Shown: positions 49,328-58,527, numbered from the stretch's first letter. The stretch: DNA of 64,000 nt from an uncultured Alphaproteobacteria bacterium (GCA_903842595.1 CAIMMO010000254.1:1-64000); one strand, 5' to 3'. Notes: generated by a model not told the origin, from the letters alone. Numbers and translations are program-made.

Positions 49328-50062
49328 ATGACCTCCCTCATCCGCATCGCCATGTGGTCCGGTCCGCGCAACATCTCCACCGCGATGATGCGCTCCTTCG
49401 GCGCGCGCGGGGATTGCCATGTCGTCGACGAGCCGTTCTACGCCGCCTTTCTCGCCAAGACCGGGCTCGTCCATCCGATGCTCGCCGAAACGCTCGCGAG
49501 CCAGCCGAATGACTGGCGCGATGTGGTGCAGCAGTTTGATCAGGCGCCGCCCTCAGGCCAGCCGATCGTCTATGAAAAGCACATGACGCATCACATGCTC
49601 TCGGACTTCGGCCTCGACTGGATGAGCCTGCGCCGCAACGCCTTCCTCATCCGCGATCCAGTCCGCGTCCTGGCCTCCTACACGCAGAAGCGCGAAGATG
49701 TGACGCTCGCCGACATCGGCTTCGTGCAGCAGGCCGACATCTTCGCCCGCGAAGCCGATCGCCTCGGCCACGCCCCGCCCGTCATCGAAGGCGTCGACGT
49801 GCTGCGCGACCCAGCGCGCACGCTGGGGAAACTGTGCGCCGCGCTCGACATCCCCTGGACGCCGAACATGCTCAGCTGGCCCGCAGGCCCCCGCGCCACC
49901 GACGGCGTCTGGGCGCCCGCCTGGTACGACGCTGTCGAAAAATCCACCGGCTTCGCGCCGCCAACCGTCGAAACGGCGATCACGCTGGCCCCGCACCTCC
50001 GGCGCATCGCCGACGAAGCACGTTCCCATTACGAGACGCTGGCGAGATGGAAACTGCACTGA
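49328..50062 (+). CDS. Sulfotransferase-like P-loop protein
   Basis: A 244-residue protein. 'RIAMWSGPRNISTAMMRSFG' holds a PAPS-type phosphate loop (about residues 10-20), 'DEPFYAAFL' follows, and 'RNAFLIRDPVRVLASYTQKR' is the 3'-phosphate-binding motif with the conserved R-D-P. It resembles the small cytosolic sulfotransferase family found beside class IV aminotransferases. In plants, as I recall, both domains are fused in the BCAT-like proteins, which would tie this gene to the aminotransferase-fold gene 500 bp upstream. Whether it really transfers sulfate is unknown. Confidence 0.8.
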   Translation: MTSLIRIAMWSGPRNISTAMMRSFGARGDCHVVDEPFYAAFLAKTGLVHPMLAETLASQPNDWRDVVQQFDQAPPSGQPIVYEKHMTHHMLSDFGLDWMSLRRNAFLIRDPVRVLASYTQKREDVTLADIGFVQQADIFAREADRLGHAPPVIEGVDVLRDPARTLGKLCAALDIPWTPNMLSWPAGPRATDGVWAPAWYDAVEKSTGFAPPTVETAITLAPHLRRIADEARSHYETLARWKLH

Positions 50063-50093
50063 CCGCCAGTCGACGGGCGGCGCTGGGCCTGTG

Positions 50094-51092
50094 CTAGCCC
50101 AACATTTCCTGCGCTGCGCTACTCAGCAGCGTCCGCGCGCCGCCCTCGCCCCGCACCGCAAAGACCACCGCCAGCCCCTGCGCCTCCGCCATCGCCAGCC
50201 CGGCATCGCATCCCAGCGCGAACAGCGCGGTCGCCCAGGCATCGGCCTCCATCGCACTCGCATGCAGCACCGCCACGCCCGACAACTCGCCCATCACAAG
50301 CCGCCCCGTGCGGCCATCGAGCAGATGCGAGCCGCCTTCGCGCCGGCGCACGAAATCGCCGCTTGTCGCCACTGCCAGATTCACCAGCGCCACATCCGTC
50401 CCGGTCGGCTCATCCTCTGCATACGGAAGATCGGACAGCTCCAGCCCCACCCACCAGGGTTGCGCATCTGGCTTTACACCCTGCCCCAAGAACTCGCCGC
50501 CGATCTCCATCAGGAAACTTGGCACGCTCAGACTGCGCAGCGCGTCTGCGCACAGATCGACCGCATATCCCTTGGCGATCGAGGACAGATCAAGCGCTAC
50601 CCCGCCTGGCTGCCAGACACGGAGCCCGGCCATATCGAGCTTGATGCTGCGCCACCCCTGCAGCACGGGCTGCCCCGTCAGCAACCCCGATCCGAAACCG
50701 GCCGCCTCGACATGGCGCCCCAGTGACGGATCGTATGCGCCGTCGGTGAGCGCCGCGATTTCCAGCGCGCGGTTCAGCACGAATGCAAACTCCGGTGGAT
50801 TGTCCCGCCATCCCTCTGGCGCCGCATTGAACTGCGAAAGATCGGAGCCGCGCTCCCACCCACTCATCTGCCGGATCACCAGCGCGAACGCATCCTCCAG
50901 AGCCGCCACGACCGCAGCCGTCCCGAGCGTCTCATGCGCCACAAACGCCAGCGACCACCCCGTACCCATCGTCGCGCCCGACAGCCGCCGCACCGGTACA
51001 TCGATCCGCGACGCCCGCACATCGGCGGGTTTAAGGCCGTTCGGAATGAGGAGACGAGGGTCGCGGTTGCTCTTGGTCACTGTCACGCCCAC
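50094..51092 (-). CDS. apbE: FAD:protein FMN transferase (ApbE)
   Basis: A 332-residue ApbE-family protein. It has 'SGATMGTGWSLAFVA' (about residues 38-52), 'GALDLSSIAKGYAVD'-type 'VALDLSSIAKGYAVDLCADA', 'LMEIGGEFLGQG', 'HLLDGRTGRLV' and 'ADAWATALFALG', which together form the FAD and magnesium site. It attaches FMN covalently to Ser/Thr of exported proteins. No clear signal peptide is seen, so it may be cytoplasmic or start later. It is the last gene of a minus-strand set with DUF2271 and PepSY proteins, its probable targets and partners. Confidence 0.92.
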   Translation of the reverse strand: MGVTVTKSNRDPRLLIPNGLKPADVRASRIDVPVRRLSGATMGTGWSLAFVAHETLGTAAVVAALEDAFALVIRQMSGWERGSDLSQFNAAPEGWRDNPPEFAFVLNRALEIAALTDGAYDPSLGRHVEAAGFGSGLLTGQPVLQGWRSIKLDMAGLRVWQPGGVALDLSSIAKGYAVDLCADALRSLSVPSFLMEIGGEFLGQGVKPDAQPWWVGLELSDLPYAEDEPTGTDVALVNLAVATSGDFVRRREGGSHLLDGRTGRLVMGELSGVAVLHASAMEADAWATALFALGCDAGLAMAEAQGLAVVFAVRGEGGARTLLSSAAQEMLG

Positions 51093-51343
51093 TTATGTCC
51101 TCGATCATAGCGCAGACTTGGAAATCCTGAAGGGGCCATTCCCGGGGCAAGCCCCGGAACGACCCAGAATTCAACGCGACCGCCGACCTGTTCGCCCCTG
51201 CGGCACGTCAAGCACAGCCACCCAGATCGACGGCGATTTCAGTATCTTGCCTTCCATCGTTGTCCTGCCAGGGGCTTTGGCTTCGAGCCCGTACTTGCCG
51301 GCGTCCGCGAGCGCGCCTCTTCTGGCTACTTGAAGGCGTTGAC
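51093..51343 (-). other. Non-coding gap between apbE and the DUF2271 gene
   Basis: A 251 bp gap inside an otherwise compact set. It holds a hairpin CCGGGGC-AA-GCCCCGG at 51142-51157 without a T-tract. An 84-codon minus-strand frame (51171-51425) overlaps the DUF2271 gene and resembles no family, so I do not call it. A third component is often found in such loci, but no trace of one is recognisable. Confidence 0.4.
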
Positions 51344-51856
51344 CTATCTGGTCAGTTTGAGCGTGACGACACCCAGCTCTTCCTTGCCCCTGGCCGAGCC
51401 TTGCGCTTCGTCGCCGGGCGCCCATTTGAATGGAATCTCGACGAGTTCCTTGCCGCCCACTTCGCGGCTTGCTTCCACAATGATCTTGTACTCGCCCGGC
51501 GGCAGCATCGCGATCGGGCCCTTGGCGGTGTCGAACTTCATGCTGTTCTTGCCGGGCGGCTTGGTCGGGCTGGAGACGCCGTCCATCGGAAGTTCAAGGC
51601 TGCGGCCCGACCTTCGCCACCACTGGCGGATGTCCTTCAGCCACTTCTCGCCTTCCTGATCCTTGAGATCGACATCGTACCAGACCGACAGGTTGGCGGC
51701 GACCTTGCCGCTGGCATCCTCGATCCAGATAGCGACGTAGGGCCTGTGATACTCGGCGACGTTGAGCTTCGGAATCTCGACAGCGATTTCCAGCGTGCCC
51801 GCATGCGCCGCGCCCGCCATCGCCACCGGAACCGTAAGCATCACGACGTTGCGCAT
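51344..51856 (-). CDS. DUF2271 periplasmic protein
   Basis: A 170-residue protein with a signal peptide ('MLTVPVAMAGAAHAG', cleavage near residue 19). 'EYHRPYVAIWIEDASGKVAA', 'EGEKWLKDIRQWWRRSGRSL' and 'LPPGEYKIIVEASREVGGKE' identify DUF2271. Members usually have a DGVTGAT-like segment resembling an ApbE flavinylation site; here it reads DGVSSPT (D92-T98), with the final Thr kept but the G-A lost. It lies 12 bp after the PepSY gene and upstream of apbE. It is probably a periplasmic electron carrier or binding protein of the PepSY system. Confidence 0.87.
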   Translation of the reverse strand: MRNVVMLTVPVAMAGAAHAGTLEIAVEIPKLNVAEYHRPYVAIWIEDASGKVAANLSVWYDVDLKDQEGEKWLKDIRQWWRRSGRSLELPMDGVSSPTKPPGKNSMKFDTAKGPIAMLPPGEYKIIVEASREVGGKELVEIPFKWAPGDEAQGSARGKEELGVVTLKLTR

Positions 51857-51868
51857 GAAAACTCGGCC

Positions 51869-52558
51869 TCAAACATGAACCAGGAAGCCGGCGATCATCG
51901 CCGGAACGAGAAGACCTGCGCCAACGATGAACCAGGTCGGCGCCCGGCGCGGGGCGTGCATCCAGAGCAGCACCAGCCCGGTGATGCAGAACAGGATGGC
52001 CGCAATCGAGAAGATGTCGAGAAACCAGAACCACACCGGGCCTGTGTTCCTGCCCTTGTGAAGATCGTTGAGCCACGCGATCGCGCCACGATCGGTGTTC
52101 TCGAAGACGATGTCGCCCGTCTCGCGGTCGATCGACAGCCAGGCGTCGCCTCCGGGCTTTGGCATGCCGACATAGACTTCATCCTCGGACCACTCGCCGG
52201 TCCGACGTGACACCGGCGCGCCAACCTCCTTGGCGAGCCAGTCAGCCACCGGCGCAGGAAGTATCGCCCTCTCGCCCCCGGGTGGCGCCTCGCCAAGTTG
52301 AACGAGCAATTCGGGTGGCAGGATAGCCGTCCGTTCAACCACGACCGGCTGGCTTTCGATCTGGCCCGCATGGTTCAGTGTGATGCCGGTGATTGCGAAC
52401 AGGAGCATGCACACCAGCGTCGCCGCGCCCGTGATCCAGTGCCAGACGCGCGCCTGGGTCATCCAGAACAGCCGGCGCACCTTGGCCTTGTGGGCCTTCT
52501 TCGCGGCCTTTTCGGCATCTCCGATCAGACCTGTTGAGCTGTCCGCGCCCTCGGCCAT
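51869..52558 (-). CDS. PepSY-associated transmembrane protein
   Basis: A 229-residue protein with three membrane helices: 'ITGAATLVCMLLFAITGITL' near the start, then 'FWFLDIFSIAAILFCITGLV' and 'WFIVGAGLLVPAMIAGFLV'. The periplasmic loop between helices 1 and 2 contains a PepSY-like part ('GDAWLSIDRETGDIVFENTD') and 'LNDLHKGRNTGPVW', a short motif typical of these heme/flavin electron-transfer proteins (His residues near helix ends). It heads the set with DUF2271 and ApbE. I start at ATG 52558; a GTG at 52642 would add 28 residues of low-complexity Gly/Lys sequence. Confidence 0.82.
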   Translation of the reverse strand: MAEGADSSTGLIGDAEKAAKKAHKAKVRRLFWMTQARVWHWITGAATLVCMLLFAITGITLNHAGQIESQPVVVERTAILPPELLVQLGEAPPGGERAILPAPVADWLAKEVGAPVSRRTGEWSEDEVYVGMPKPGGDAWLSIDRETGDIVFENTDRGAIAWLNDLHKGRNTGPVWFWFLDIFSIAAILFCITGLVLLWMHAPRRAPTWFIVGAGLLVPAMIAGFLVHV

Positions 52559-52801
52559 CCCGTATCCCGGCGGCCGTTTTTCGGCGCCATTCCCTTTCGG
52601 CGCCCCAGCGGCTCCGTTCCGCCCTGAAGTTACGCGACCCACCCCCTAATTGCAACCCATTCTCATTTGCAGCTGGCCGAAAATGCAGTCGTGAACGGCT
52701 TTGCAGTATCAGGGTGGACGACGCCTCTCCTGCTCTTGAGGCTGGCGGGCGGGCATGCATGGTGGCCGCAATACCCCCTCTCCTGAACCCAAGAGACATC
52801 G

Positions 52802-54049
52802 ATGGCGAACTTCTCCCGGCTGAAACTGGCCCTCATCGGCGCAACCGCGCTGGCCGGCTGCTCGACCATGGCCACCGCGCCAGCCGGCGTCAGCGCCGAA
52901 GCATGGGCGATCCATAACCGCCTCCTGACGCTCGACACCCACCTCGACACACCCGCCTTCTTCGACACGGTGCGTGGCTACGACATCATGGAGCGCCACG
53001 ACGTCGAGCGCGACGGATCGCAGGTCGATTATCCCCGCATGGTGGAAGGCGGCCTCGATGGCGGCTTCTGGGTCATCTATATGGGCCAGGGCCCGCTGAC
53101 GCCGGAAGGCTATCGCGATGTGCGGGACGCGGCGCTGATCCGCGCAATGTCGATCCACAAGATGGTGGCGGCGAACCCTGACAAGTTCGAACTTGCGCTC
53201 ACGTCGTCGGATGCCGCCCGCATCAACGCGAGCGGCAAGAAGATCGTCTACATCTCGATCGAGAATTCCTACGAGCTTGGCGAAGACCTCTCCCTGCTCG
53301 ACACCTTCTACAAACTCGGCGTGCGCATGGCGGGCCCGGTGCACAACGGCACAAACCAGCTTGCCGACTCAACCAACCCAGGCGCGGTCGGCATGAAATG
53401 GGGTGGCCTGTCGCCGATGGGCCGCGACTACGTCAAGCGCGCCAACGAACTCGGCATCGTGCTCGACGGCAGCCATTCCTCGGACGCCGCAATCGAGCAG
53501 ATGATCGACCTGTCAGCGACGCCGATCATTCTCTCGCATCATGGCGCAGACCATCTCAACGAGCATCCGCGCAATGCGCCCGACGCGCTGCTCAAGAAGA
53601 TGGCGGCGAAGGGCGGCGTCATTCACATGAACGCGCTCGGCTCCTTCATCAAGACGCTGCCGCAGACGAAAGAACGCACCGACGCAATGACGGCGCTGCG
53701 CACCAAATGGGGGAACCCGAACCAGCTCGAAAGCACGCGTTATGAGCTCTATCTCGATGAACTGAACGCTATCGACCGTCAGTTTCCGGAGAACCGCGCA
53801 ACGCTCGAGGACTACATGCAGCAGGTGCTTTACACGATCAAGCTCGTGGGTGTTGATCATGTCGGCTTCGGCGCCGACTGGGACGGCGGGGGTGGCCTCG
53901 ACGGCTTTCGCGACATCACCGCCCTGCCAAAGATCACCGACCGGCTGCTCAAGGAAGGCTATACCGAAGCCGATCTCGCCAAGATGTGGAGCGGCAATGT
54001 GATCCGCCTGCTGAAGGCGGCCGAGGACTACAAGGCGAGCCTGAAGTAG
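52802..54049 (+). CDS. Membrane dipeptidase (peptidase M19) lipoprotein
   Basis: A 415-residue renal-dipeptidase-family enzyme with a lipoprotein signal ('LALIGATALAGC', Cys20). Metal residues are visible: HLD in 'LDTHLDTPAFF', the bridging Glu in 'ISIENSYELGED', 'GPVHNGTN', and His in 'DGSHSSDA' and 'ILSHHGAD', with the late Asp in 'GFGADWDGGGG'. It cleaves dipeptides, possibly D-/L- forms from peptidoglycan turnover, in the periplasm. Its stop codon lies inside the left arm of an 82 bp palindromic repeat that it shares with the convergent TauE gene. Confidence 0.92.
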   Translation: MANFSRLKLALIGATALAGCSTMATAPAGVSAEAWAIHNRLLTLDTHLDTPAFFDTVRGYDIMERHDVERDGSQVDYPRMVEGGLDGGFWVIYMGQGPLTPEGYRDVRDAALIRAMSIHKMVAANPDKFELALTSSDAARINASGKKIVYISIENSYELGEDLSLLDTFYKLGVRMAGPVHNGTNQLADSTNPGAVGMKWGGLSPMGRDYVKRANELGIVLDGSHSSDAAIEQMIDLSATPIILSHHGADHLNEHPRNAPDALLKKMAAKGGVIHMNALGSFIKTLPQTKERTDAMTALRTKWGNPNQLESTRYELYLDELNAIDRQFPENRATLEDYMQQVLYTIKLVGVDHVGFGADWDGGGGLDGFRDITALPKITDRLLKEGYTEADLAKMWSGNVIRLLKAAEDYKASLK

Positions 54050-54127
54050 GGTGTCGACAGGGAAGCGAAATCCACCGTCGCGCCAAACCGGCCAGAGGTG
54101 GATTTCGCGTTGCTCAATCCACCCTAC
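54046..54127. repeat. Palindromic repeat, copy A (between convergent genes)
   Basis: GTAGGGTG at 54046-54053 and CACCCTAC at 54120-54127 are the outer arms. Inside, GCGAAATCCACC (54065-54076) and GGTGGATTTCGC (54097-54108) form a perfect 12 bp stem. The outer arms contain the TAG stops of both convergent genes (54047-54049 plus, 54126-54124 minus). The same words recur at 62583-62617. It may act as a bidirectional terminator or REP-like element. Confidence 0.75.
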
Positions 54128-55098
54128 GATAGTCCCGGCGCCAGGTCCTTGAGCATGAACGCCGAGGTCAGAAGCAAGTAGACGCCGAATACGCGCTTGA
54201 GCTTGACGGGGTCGAGCTTGTGCGCGGCCGCCGCGCCGAGCGGCGCTGTCCAGATGCTCATCGCAACGATAGCCGCCAGTGCGATCACATTGACGAAGCC
54301 CACAGATCCTGCCGGCAGGCCCCGTGCGCCGATGCCGGCGATCACGCTGCCGATGGCGCCGGGCACGGCAATGATCGTACCGAAGCCGGCCGCGGTCGCC
54401 ACGGCCCGGTGCATGTTGACGCCGCTCATCGTCATGATCAGCACGGCCGGCGTGCCGCCGCCAATGCCGAGCAGTGACGAGAAGGCGCCGAGGCCTGAAC
54501 CAAGCGCCGCGCGCGCGGGGCCCTTCGGCATGTTTTCCTCGACCTTCGCCTTGCGGCCGAGAATCTGGAAGATGAATTGCAGACCGAGCGGGATCAGGAA
54601 GAGCCCGAACACGATCTTGAGCTGGCTGCCATCGAGAAAGCTGGTCAGCGCGACGCCGCCGATTACGCCGGCCACCACCCAGGGCAGCCACCCCTTCAGG
54701 ATGTTCCAGTCGACCGCCCCGCGCTTGGCGTGCGCCTGCACGGATCGAAGTGAGGTAAAGAAGATGGTGGCGAGCGAGGTGCCGATCGCGACATGCATGA
54801 TGTGCTCATCCCCACCCTGATGCGGCAGGACCGTGAGCACGGCTGCCAGGGCCGGCACGACAACGAAACCGCCGCCTATGCCGAACATGCCCGCAACGAA
54901 GCCCGCAAACAGCCCCGCCATCAGCATTGACAGAACCAGCAGGCCATACTGCTGGAACATCTGTCCCAACCAGTCCTGCTGCGAGGCAAAGTCGGCCATG
55001 TCGTTCAACGCCACTGGGTTGCTTCCTGAGCCCGATGTTTCGGGATTGGTCCATTCCGCCGAACTGGAATCATTTTTCGAGCGGAAGGCTTGCGACAT
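54124..55098 (-). CDS. TauE/SafE family sulfite exporter-like permease
   Basis: A 324-residue membrane protein with about eight helices and the two family repeats, 'GLFAGFVAGMFGIGGGFVVV' followed by PAL and 'LGSGLGAFSSLLGIGGGTPA'. These duplicated G-x-G-G-G loops identify TauE/SafE (DUF81) proteins, which move small organic or sulfur anions. A start at 54999 (MADFASQQDW) would remove 33 polar residues and is equally possible; neither has a clear ribosome site. It converges on the dipeptidase gene at the shared repeat. The substrate is unknown. Confidence 0.88.
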   Translation of the reverse strand: MSQAFRSKNDSSSAEWTNPETSGSGSNPVALNDMADFASQQDWLGQMFQQYGLLVLSMLMAGLFAGFVAGMFGIGGGFVVVPALAAVLTVLPHQGGDEHIMHVAIGTSLATIFFTSLRSVQAHAKRGAVDWNILKGWLPWVVAGVIGGVALTSFLDGSQLKIVFGLFLIPLGLQFIFQILGRKAKVEENMPKGPARAALGSGLGAFSSLLGIGGGTPAVLIMTMSGVNMHRAVATAAGFGTIIAVPGAIGSVIAGIGARGLPAGSVGFVNVIALAAIVAMSIWTAPLGAAAAHKLDPVKLKRVFGVYLLLTSAFMLKDLAPGLS

Positions 55099-55246
55099 CG
55101 CGCTCTGCCGTTCGCGCGGGCAAGACAGTCGTGGCTCGTCCCGTCACTAAACATGCACGGCGCCCCCTATTGCAGCGCCAGCGCCCGTCCGGCGCCCACG
55201 CGGGAGGAATGCGCGCCTCCCGCGTGGGACCTACCGGTCAGGCCGC

Positions 55247-57961
55247 TCAGAACGACTGCTTGGCGCGGACGTAGTAGAACGAACCCTGCCAGTCGACGAT
55301 CGAATCGGATCGATAGATCCGCCCGTTCGTTGTTTCCTGAAGGTAGGGATTGCCTTCGGCCGGATAGCTGTCGAGGATGTTGCGTGCGCCGACGGCGACC
55401 GCGAGATCTTCGTTGATATCCCAGGCTAGCTCGAGGTCGAACAGAACTTCTGCGGGAATCTCCTGCTTGGCGAGGCCCTGCGGATAGGCGGTCGGCGGGC
55501 GGTTGTTCAGAGGATCATCAGCGTCGGTCCGGCACGTGAAACCGTCCGACCCGTTGCCGGTGAGGCAGTTCGACACCGTGTAGTCTCCGGAATAGCTGGC
55601 CCGGAACAGGCCCGTGAGCGGACCATATTCGTGCTGCGCCGTGAACACACCGCGGATTTCCGGCGCCCCATTCTCGAAGTCGAACACGTCTTCCTCGAAG
55701 AACAGTCTGGCGATGTTCACCTTCTCTATCGAATACGTGTTGTAGTTCAGGCTTGTGGTGAACGTGGTCTCGCCGATATCGCCCCAGTCGGCATTGTAGG
55801 AGACAACCAGATCGACGCCTTCGGTCTTCGAGTCAAACGCGTTCTGGAAGAAGTTCACGCCGCCGATCGTGTCGGCGCCGGGAACGGCTGCAGCCAGCAG
55901 CGCCGCACGGATTCCAGCGTCGACGTTGATCGTGGCGGTGGCGTAGAACTGGTCTTCAAGGTCGATCTTGTAGAAGTCCAGCGTGACGTCGAAACCCGCG
56001 AACGAGCCGGTCGCGCCGAGCGAGTAGTTGGTTGACGTTTCCGGTTTGAGCTCCTTCGCGCCGAGAAATTGCGAGACAGGATTGGTTGCCGGGAACAGGC
56101 CAACCGCCACCGGCTCGCCGGCGGGAAAGCGCGTCGAGACGTTGATGGTCGAGAGCTGGCCTGGGGTGGGCGCACGGAAACCCGTTCCGATGGAGCCCCG
56201 CAGGTTTATGTCCGGAGCAAGCTTCCAGCGACCGGCGAGCTTGTAGTCGAACGTCTCGCCGAAATCGGAGAAATTCTCAAAGCGGAGCGCGAGACCGACG
56301 AAGATCTCGTTGGTGACGTCTGCTGCAAAATCGACATAGCCGGCATAGCTGTCGCGATTGAGGGAGCCGGAATAGGCCGGGTCGTTGCCAGGAAAACCAT
56401 CCGACCCCACGGCCAACTGGGTGTAGACCGGGTCAGACGCCGTCTGGCAGTTGGCGGTCGTGATGCCAGCCGCTGTCCCGGCAGCCGTGGCTGTTCGCGC
56501 CGCGACCGCTGCTTCGTTGGAGCAGAAATTCCAGGGGTCCTGCCGTGCATAGGGACCAGCAATCCAGGACGCCACCTCGCCCGGCACGATCTCGTATCCC
56601 TCGTCGCGGTACTCCACGCCGAAGCCGATATCGAGCGGGTTGGCGAAAAAACCGACCGGCGCCGAGTAGACGAAGTCGGCATTGAGACCGAGTTCGTCCG
56701 AGATCAGGTCGCCGGGGCTGAAGGACGTCGGCGACAGGTTCCCCAATGATGGGTTGACCGTGTTCCAGAGCGTGTAGTGGATCTGGTTCTTCCCGTAGCG
56801 TCCCGAGAAATCATAGAGGAAGTCGGGCGTGAACTCGCCCTTCACGCCGCCGGTGAAGGAGTAGTCGACGACATTGCCGCCGAAGCGGGGCGTGCGCCCC
56901 GCCGGATAGTTGGTGATATACTGGAAGATTGCGCCGGTCTGCGTGCGGATGCGCGATGTGTTGATACCGGCGACGGGACTGCGATAGTTGAAGTCGCCGT
57001 CCGACTGACTGTTTGAATAGTTTGCGAAGCCGTAGAGCTCCATGACGTCCGACAGCTTGTAGCCCGCATTGACGAAGCCCCGGATGGCTTCGGCCTCGGG
57101 CTGCCCCCAGATCTGAACGTTGGCGGTATCGAAGTCAGCGCCAGAACCGAAAAGGTATTCGAACTGCGGGTTGGCGGCGAGGTATGTCGCAACATCGAAA
57201 CTGCCCTGCTGCCAGTTCACCCCATTCGTCTGGCCGCGCTGGATCGCCCATTCCATGCCACGGTTGGTGGGCTGGGCGGATGTACCTTCCACGCTGACAT
57301 TGATGAAACCGGCGTCGCCTATCGGCAGGCCGAGATTTGCAGCGATGAACACGTCCTCGCCATCGCCCTCGTCATAGCTGCCCGCCTGGAACTGGATCTC
57401 GCCGCCTGTAGGGGCATCCTTGAGAATGAAGTTCATGACGCCCGCAATGGCATCCGATCCGTACTGTGCAGCCGCACCGTCCCGCAACACTTCGACCGTC
57501 TTGAGCGCCGATGCGGGAATGGTGGCGACATCTGGACCCTGCGTACCAGAACCTCCGATCGAGACCAGTGCCGCCCGGTGTCGACGCTTGGAGTTCACAA
57601 GCACCAACGTCTTGTCGGACGACAGCCCGCGCAAGGCCGCCGGACGGACGAAGGTCGCACCGTCGGAAATCGGCTGGCGTGCGATGGTGTAGGATGGGAC
57701 AAGCGTCTTCAGGACGTCCGCTGTGTCGGTGAATGAGATGTCCTCGATCGCCTCGGCCGTAAGCACGTCTACCGGCACCGCGGAATCCGCGACGCTGCGG
57801 CCCTCTGTGCGCGAGCCGGTGACGACGATGATGTCTCCGGATGCTGGCTGATCGTCAGCCGCGGTATCCGGCGCACTCTGCGCCCATGCCGGGCCTCCCC
57901 CCATCAGCGCCGCCCCCACGACTGCGCCGACAATGCCTGAGTAGAGAAGTTTGGTCTTCAT
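55247..57961 (-). CDS. TonB-dependent outer-membrane receptor
   Basis: A 904-residue receptor. It has a signal peptide ('GAVVGAALMGGGPAWAQ', cleavage near residue 28), 'GDIIVVTGSRTEGRSVADSA' as TonB-box and plug start, 'VRPAALRGLSSDKTLVLVNS', 'GAAAQYGSDAIAGVMNFIL', and a barrel ending 'GSFYYVRAKQSF'. ATG 57961 is chosen over 58147 because the signal peptide begins there. The plug is like that of the first receptor, but the barrel is longer and has an extra Cys pair ('NCLTGNGSDGFTCR'). The ligand is unknown. The divergent gene at 58528 encodes a secreted protein that may be linked. Confidence 0.92.
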   Translation of the reverse strand: MKTKLLYSGIVGAVVGAALMGGGPAWAQSAPDTAADDQPASGDIIVVTGSRTEGRSVADSAVPVDVLTAEAIEDISFTDTADVLKTLVPSYTIARQPISDGATFVRPAALRGLSSDKTLVLVNSKRRHRAALVSIGGSGTQGPDVATIPASALKTVEVLRDGAAAQYGSDAIAGVMNFILKDAPTGGEIQFQAGSYDEGDGEDVFIAANLGLPIGDAGFINVSVEGTSAQPTNRGMEWAIQRGQTNGVNWQQGSFDVATYLAANPQFEYLFGSGADFDTANVQIWGQPEAEAIRGFVNAGYKLSDVMELYGFANYSNSQSDGDFNYRSPVAGINTSRIRTQTGAIFQYITNYPAGRTPRFGGNVVDYSFTGGVKGEFTPDFLYDFSGRYGKNQIHYTLWNTVNPSLGNLSPTSFSPGDLISDELGLNADFVYSAPVGFFANPLDIGFGVEYRDEGYEIVPGEVASWIAGPYARQDPWNFCSNEAAVAARTATAAGTAAGITTANCQTASDPVYTQLAVGSDGFPGNDPAYSGSLNRDSYAGYVDFAADVTNEIFVGLALRFENFSDFGETFDYKLAGRWKLAPDINLRGSIGTGFRAPTPGQLSTINVSTRFPAGEPVAVGLFPATNPVSQFLGAKELKPETSTNYSLGATGSFAGFDVTLDFYKIDLEDQFYATATINVDAGIRAALLAAAVPGADTIGGVNFFQNAFDSKTEGVDLVVSYNADWGDIGETTFTTSLNYNTYSIEKVNIARLFFEEDVFDFENGAPEIRGVFTAQHEYGPLTGLFRASYSGDYTVSNCLTGNGSDGFTCRTDADDPLNNRPPTAYPQGLAKQEIPAEVLFDLELAWDINEDLAVAVGARNILDSYPAEGNPYLQETTNGRIYRSDSIVDWQGSFYYVRAKQSF

Positions 57962-58527
57962 TCTGTTGGTCCCCGTGTGTCTCGAATTCTCCTCTGTTTC
58001 CGTCCCGGTCATTTTTTGGGTGGAGGGCCGTTTCTTGTTGAGACGATGAGGGCATCCGGACTTGCACGGGGAAAGCTGAACCCGACGGGACTGGCTCAGA
58101 ATCGTGAGCATGTTGGAATTTCGGGCGCCGCGTTTTCGCACGCACAACGGGATTCAGGGCGGAACTGCGAACGCAGCCGCCCGATGCGAATTTTCCTTAT
58201 CGCGTCGAAGCATTATGACAGGTCTGAATCGCGCGGCCATGGCGCATGATGCAAACGGCGCCCCGGGTCACGCTTAAGCGCGCTGCGTGGTGATCGCTTG
58301 AGCGTGATTGCTCAATGCGCCGCCACGACAAGGGCGCGCCAGGCGCCCGCCGGACGCATATGCGCGATTCATGCGCGCACTTGCCTGAAGGTCGATCAGG
58401 ATTCCACGCGCCGCTGGAAGTTGAGGCGCAGCGTGCCACGCATATGGGCGAACGACGCACAGCCATGTATCCGCTTTTCACGCAGCTTGGCTCCGCATAG
58501 CCTGCGCATACATCTGGAGACTCGATA
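57962..58527. other. Divergent intergenic region (566 bp)
   Basis: A long region between the second TonB receptor and a secreted protein gene. No gene is supported. It contains an inverted repeat TTGAGC-N6-GCTCAA at 58298-58315, near its middle. A -10-like CATAAT is visible on the minus strand at about 58215, but no good -35 goes with it. No riboswitch consensus was recognised. Confidence 0.5.
58298..58315. promoter_or_regulatory. Inverted repeat TTGAGC-N6-GCTCAA, candidate operator
   Basis: Perfect 6 bp arms with a 6 bp spacer, about 213 bp before the plus-strand gene and 337 bp before the receptor gene. The form fits a dimeric regulator. The binding protein is unknown and the site could be chance. 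Confidence 0.3.

Noticed and set aside
51171..51425. 84-codon minus-strand frame between DUF2271 and apbE
   Set aside because: It overlaps the DUF2271 gene in another frame; considered as a remnant of a third component but no family motif could be seen.
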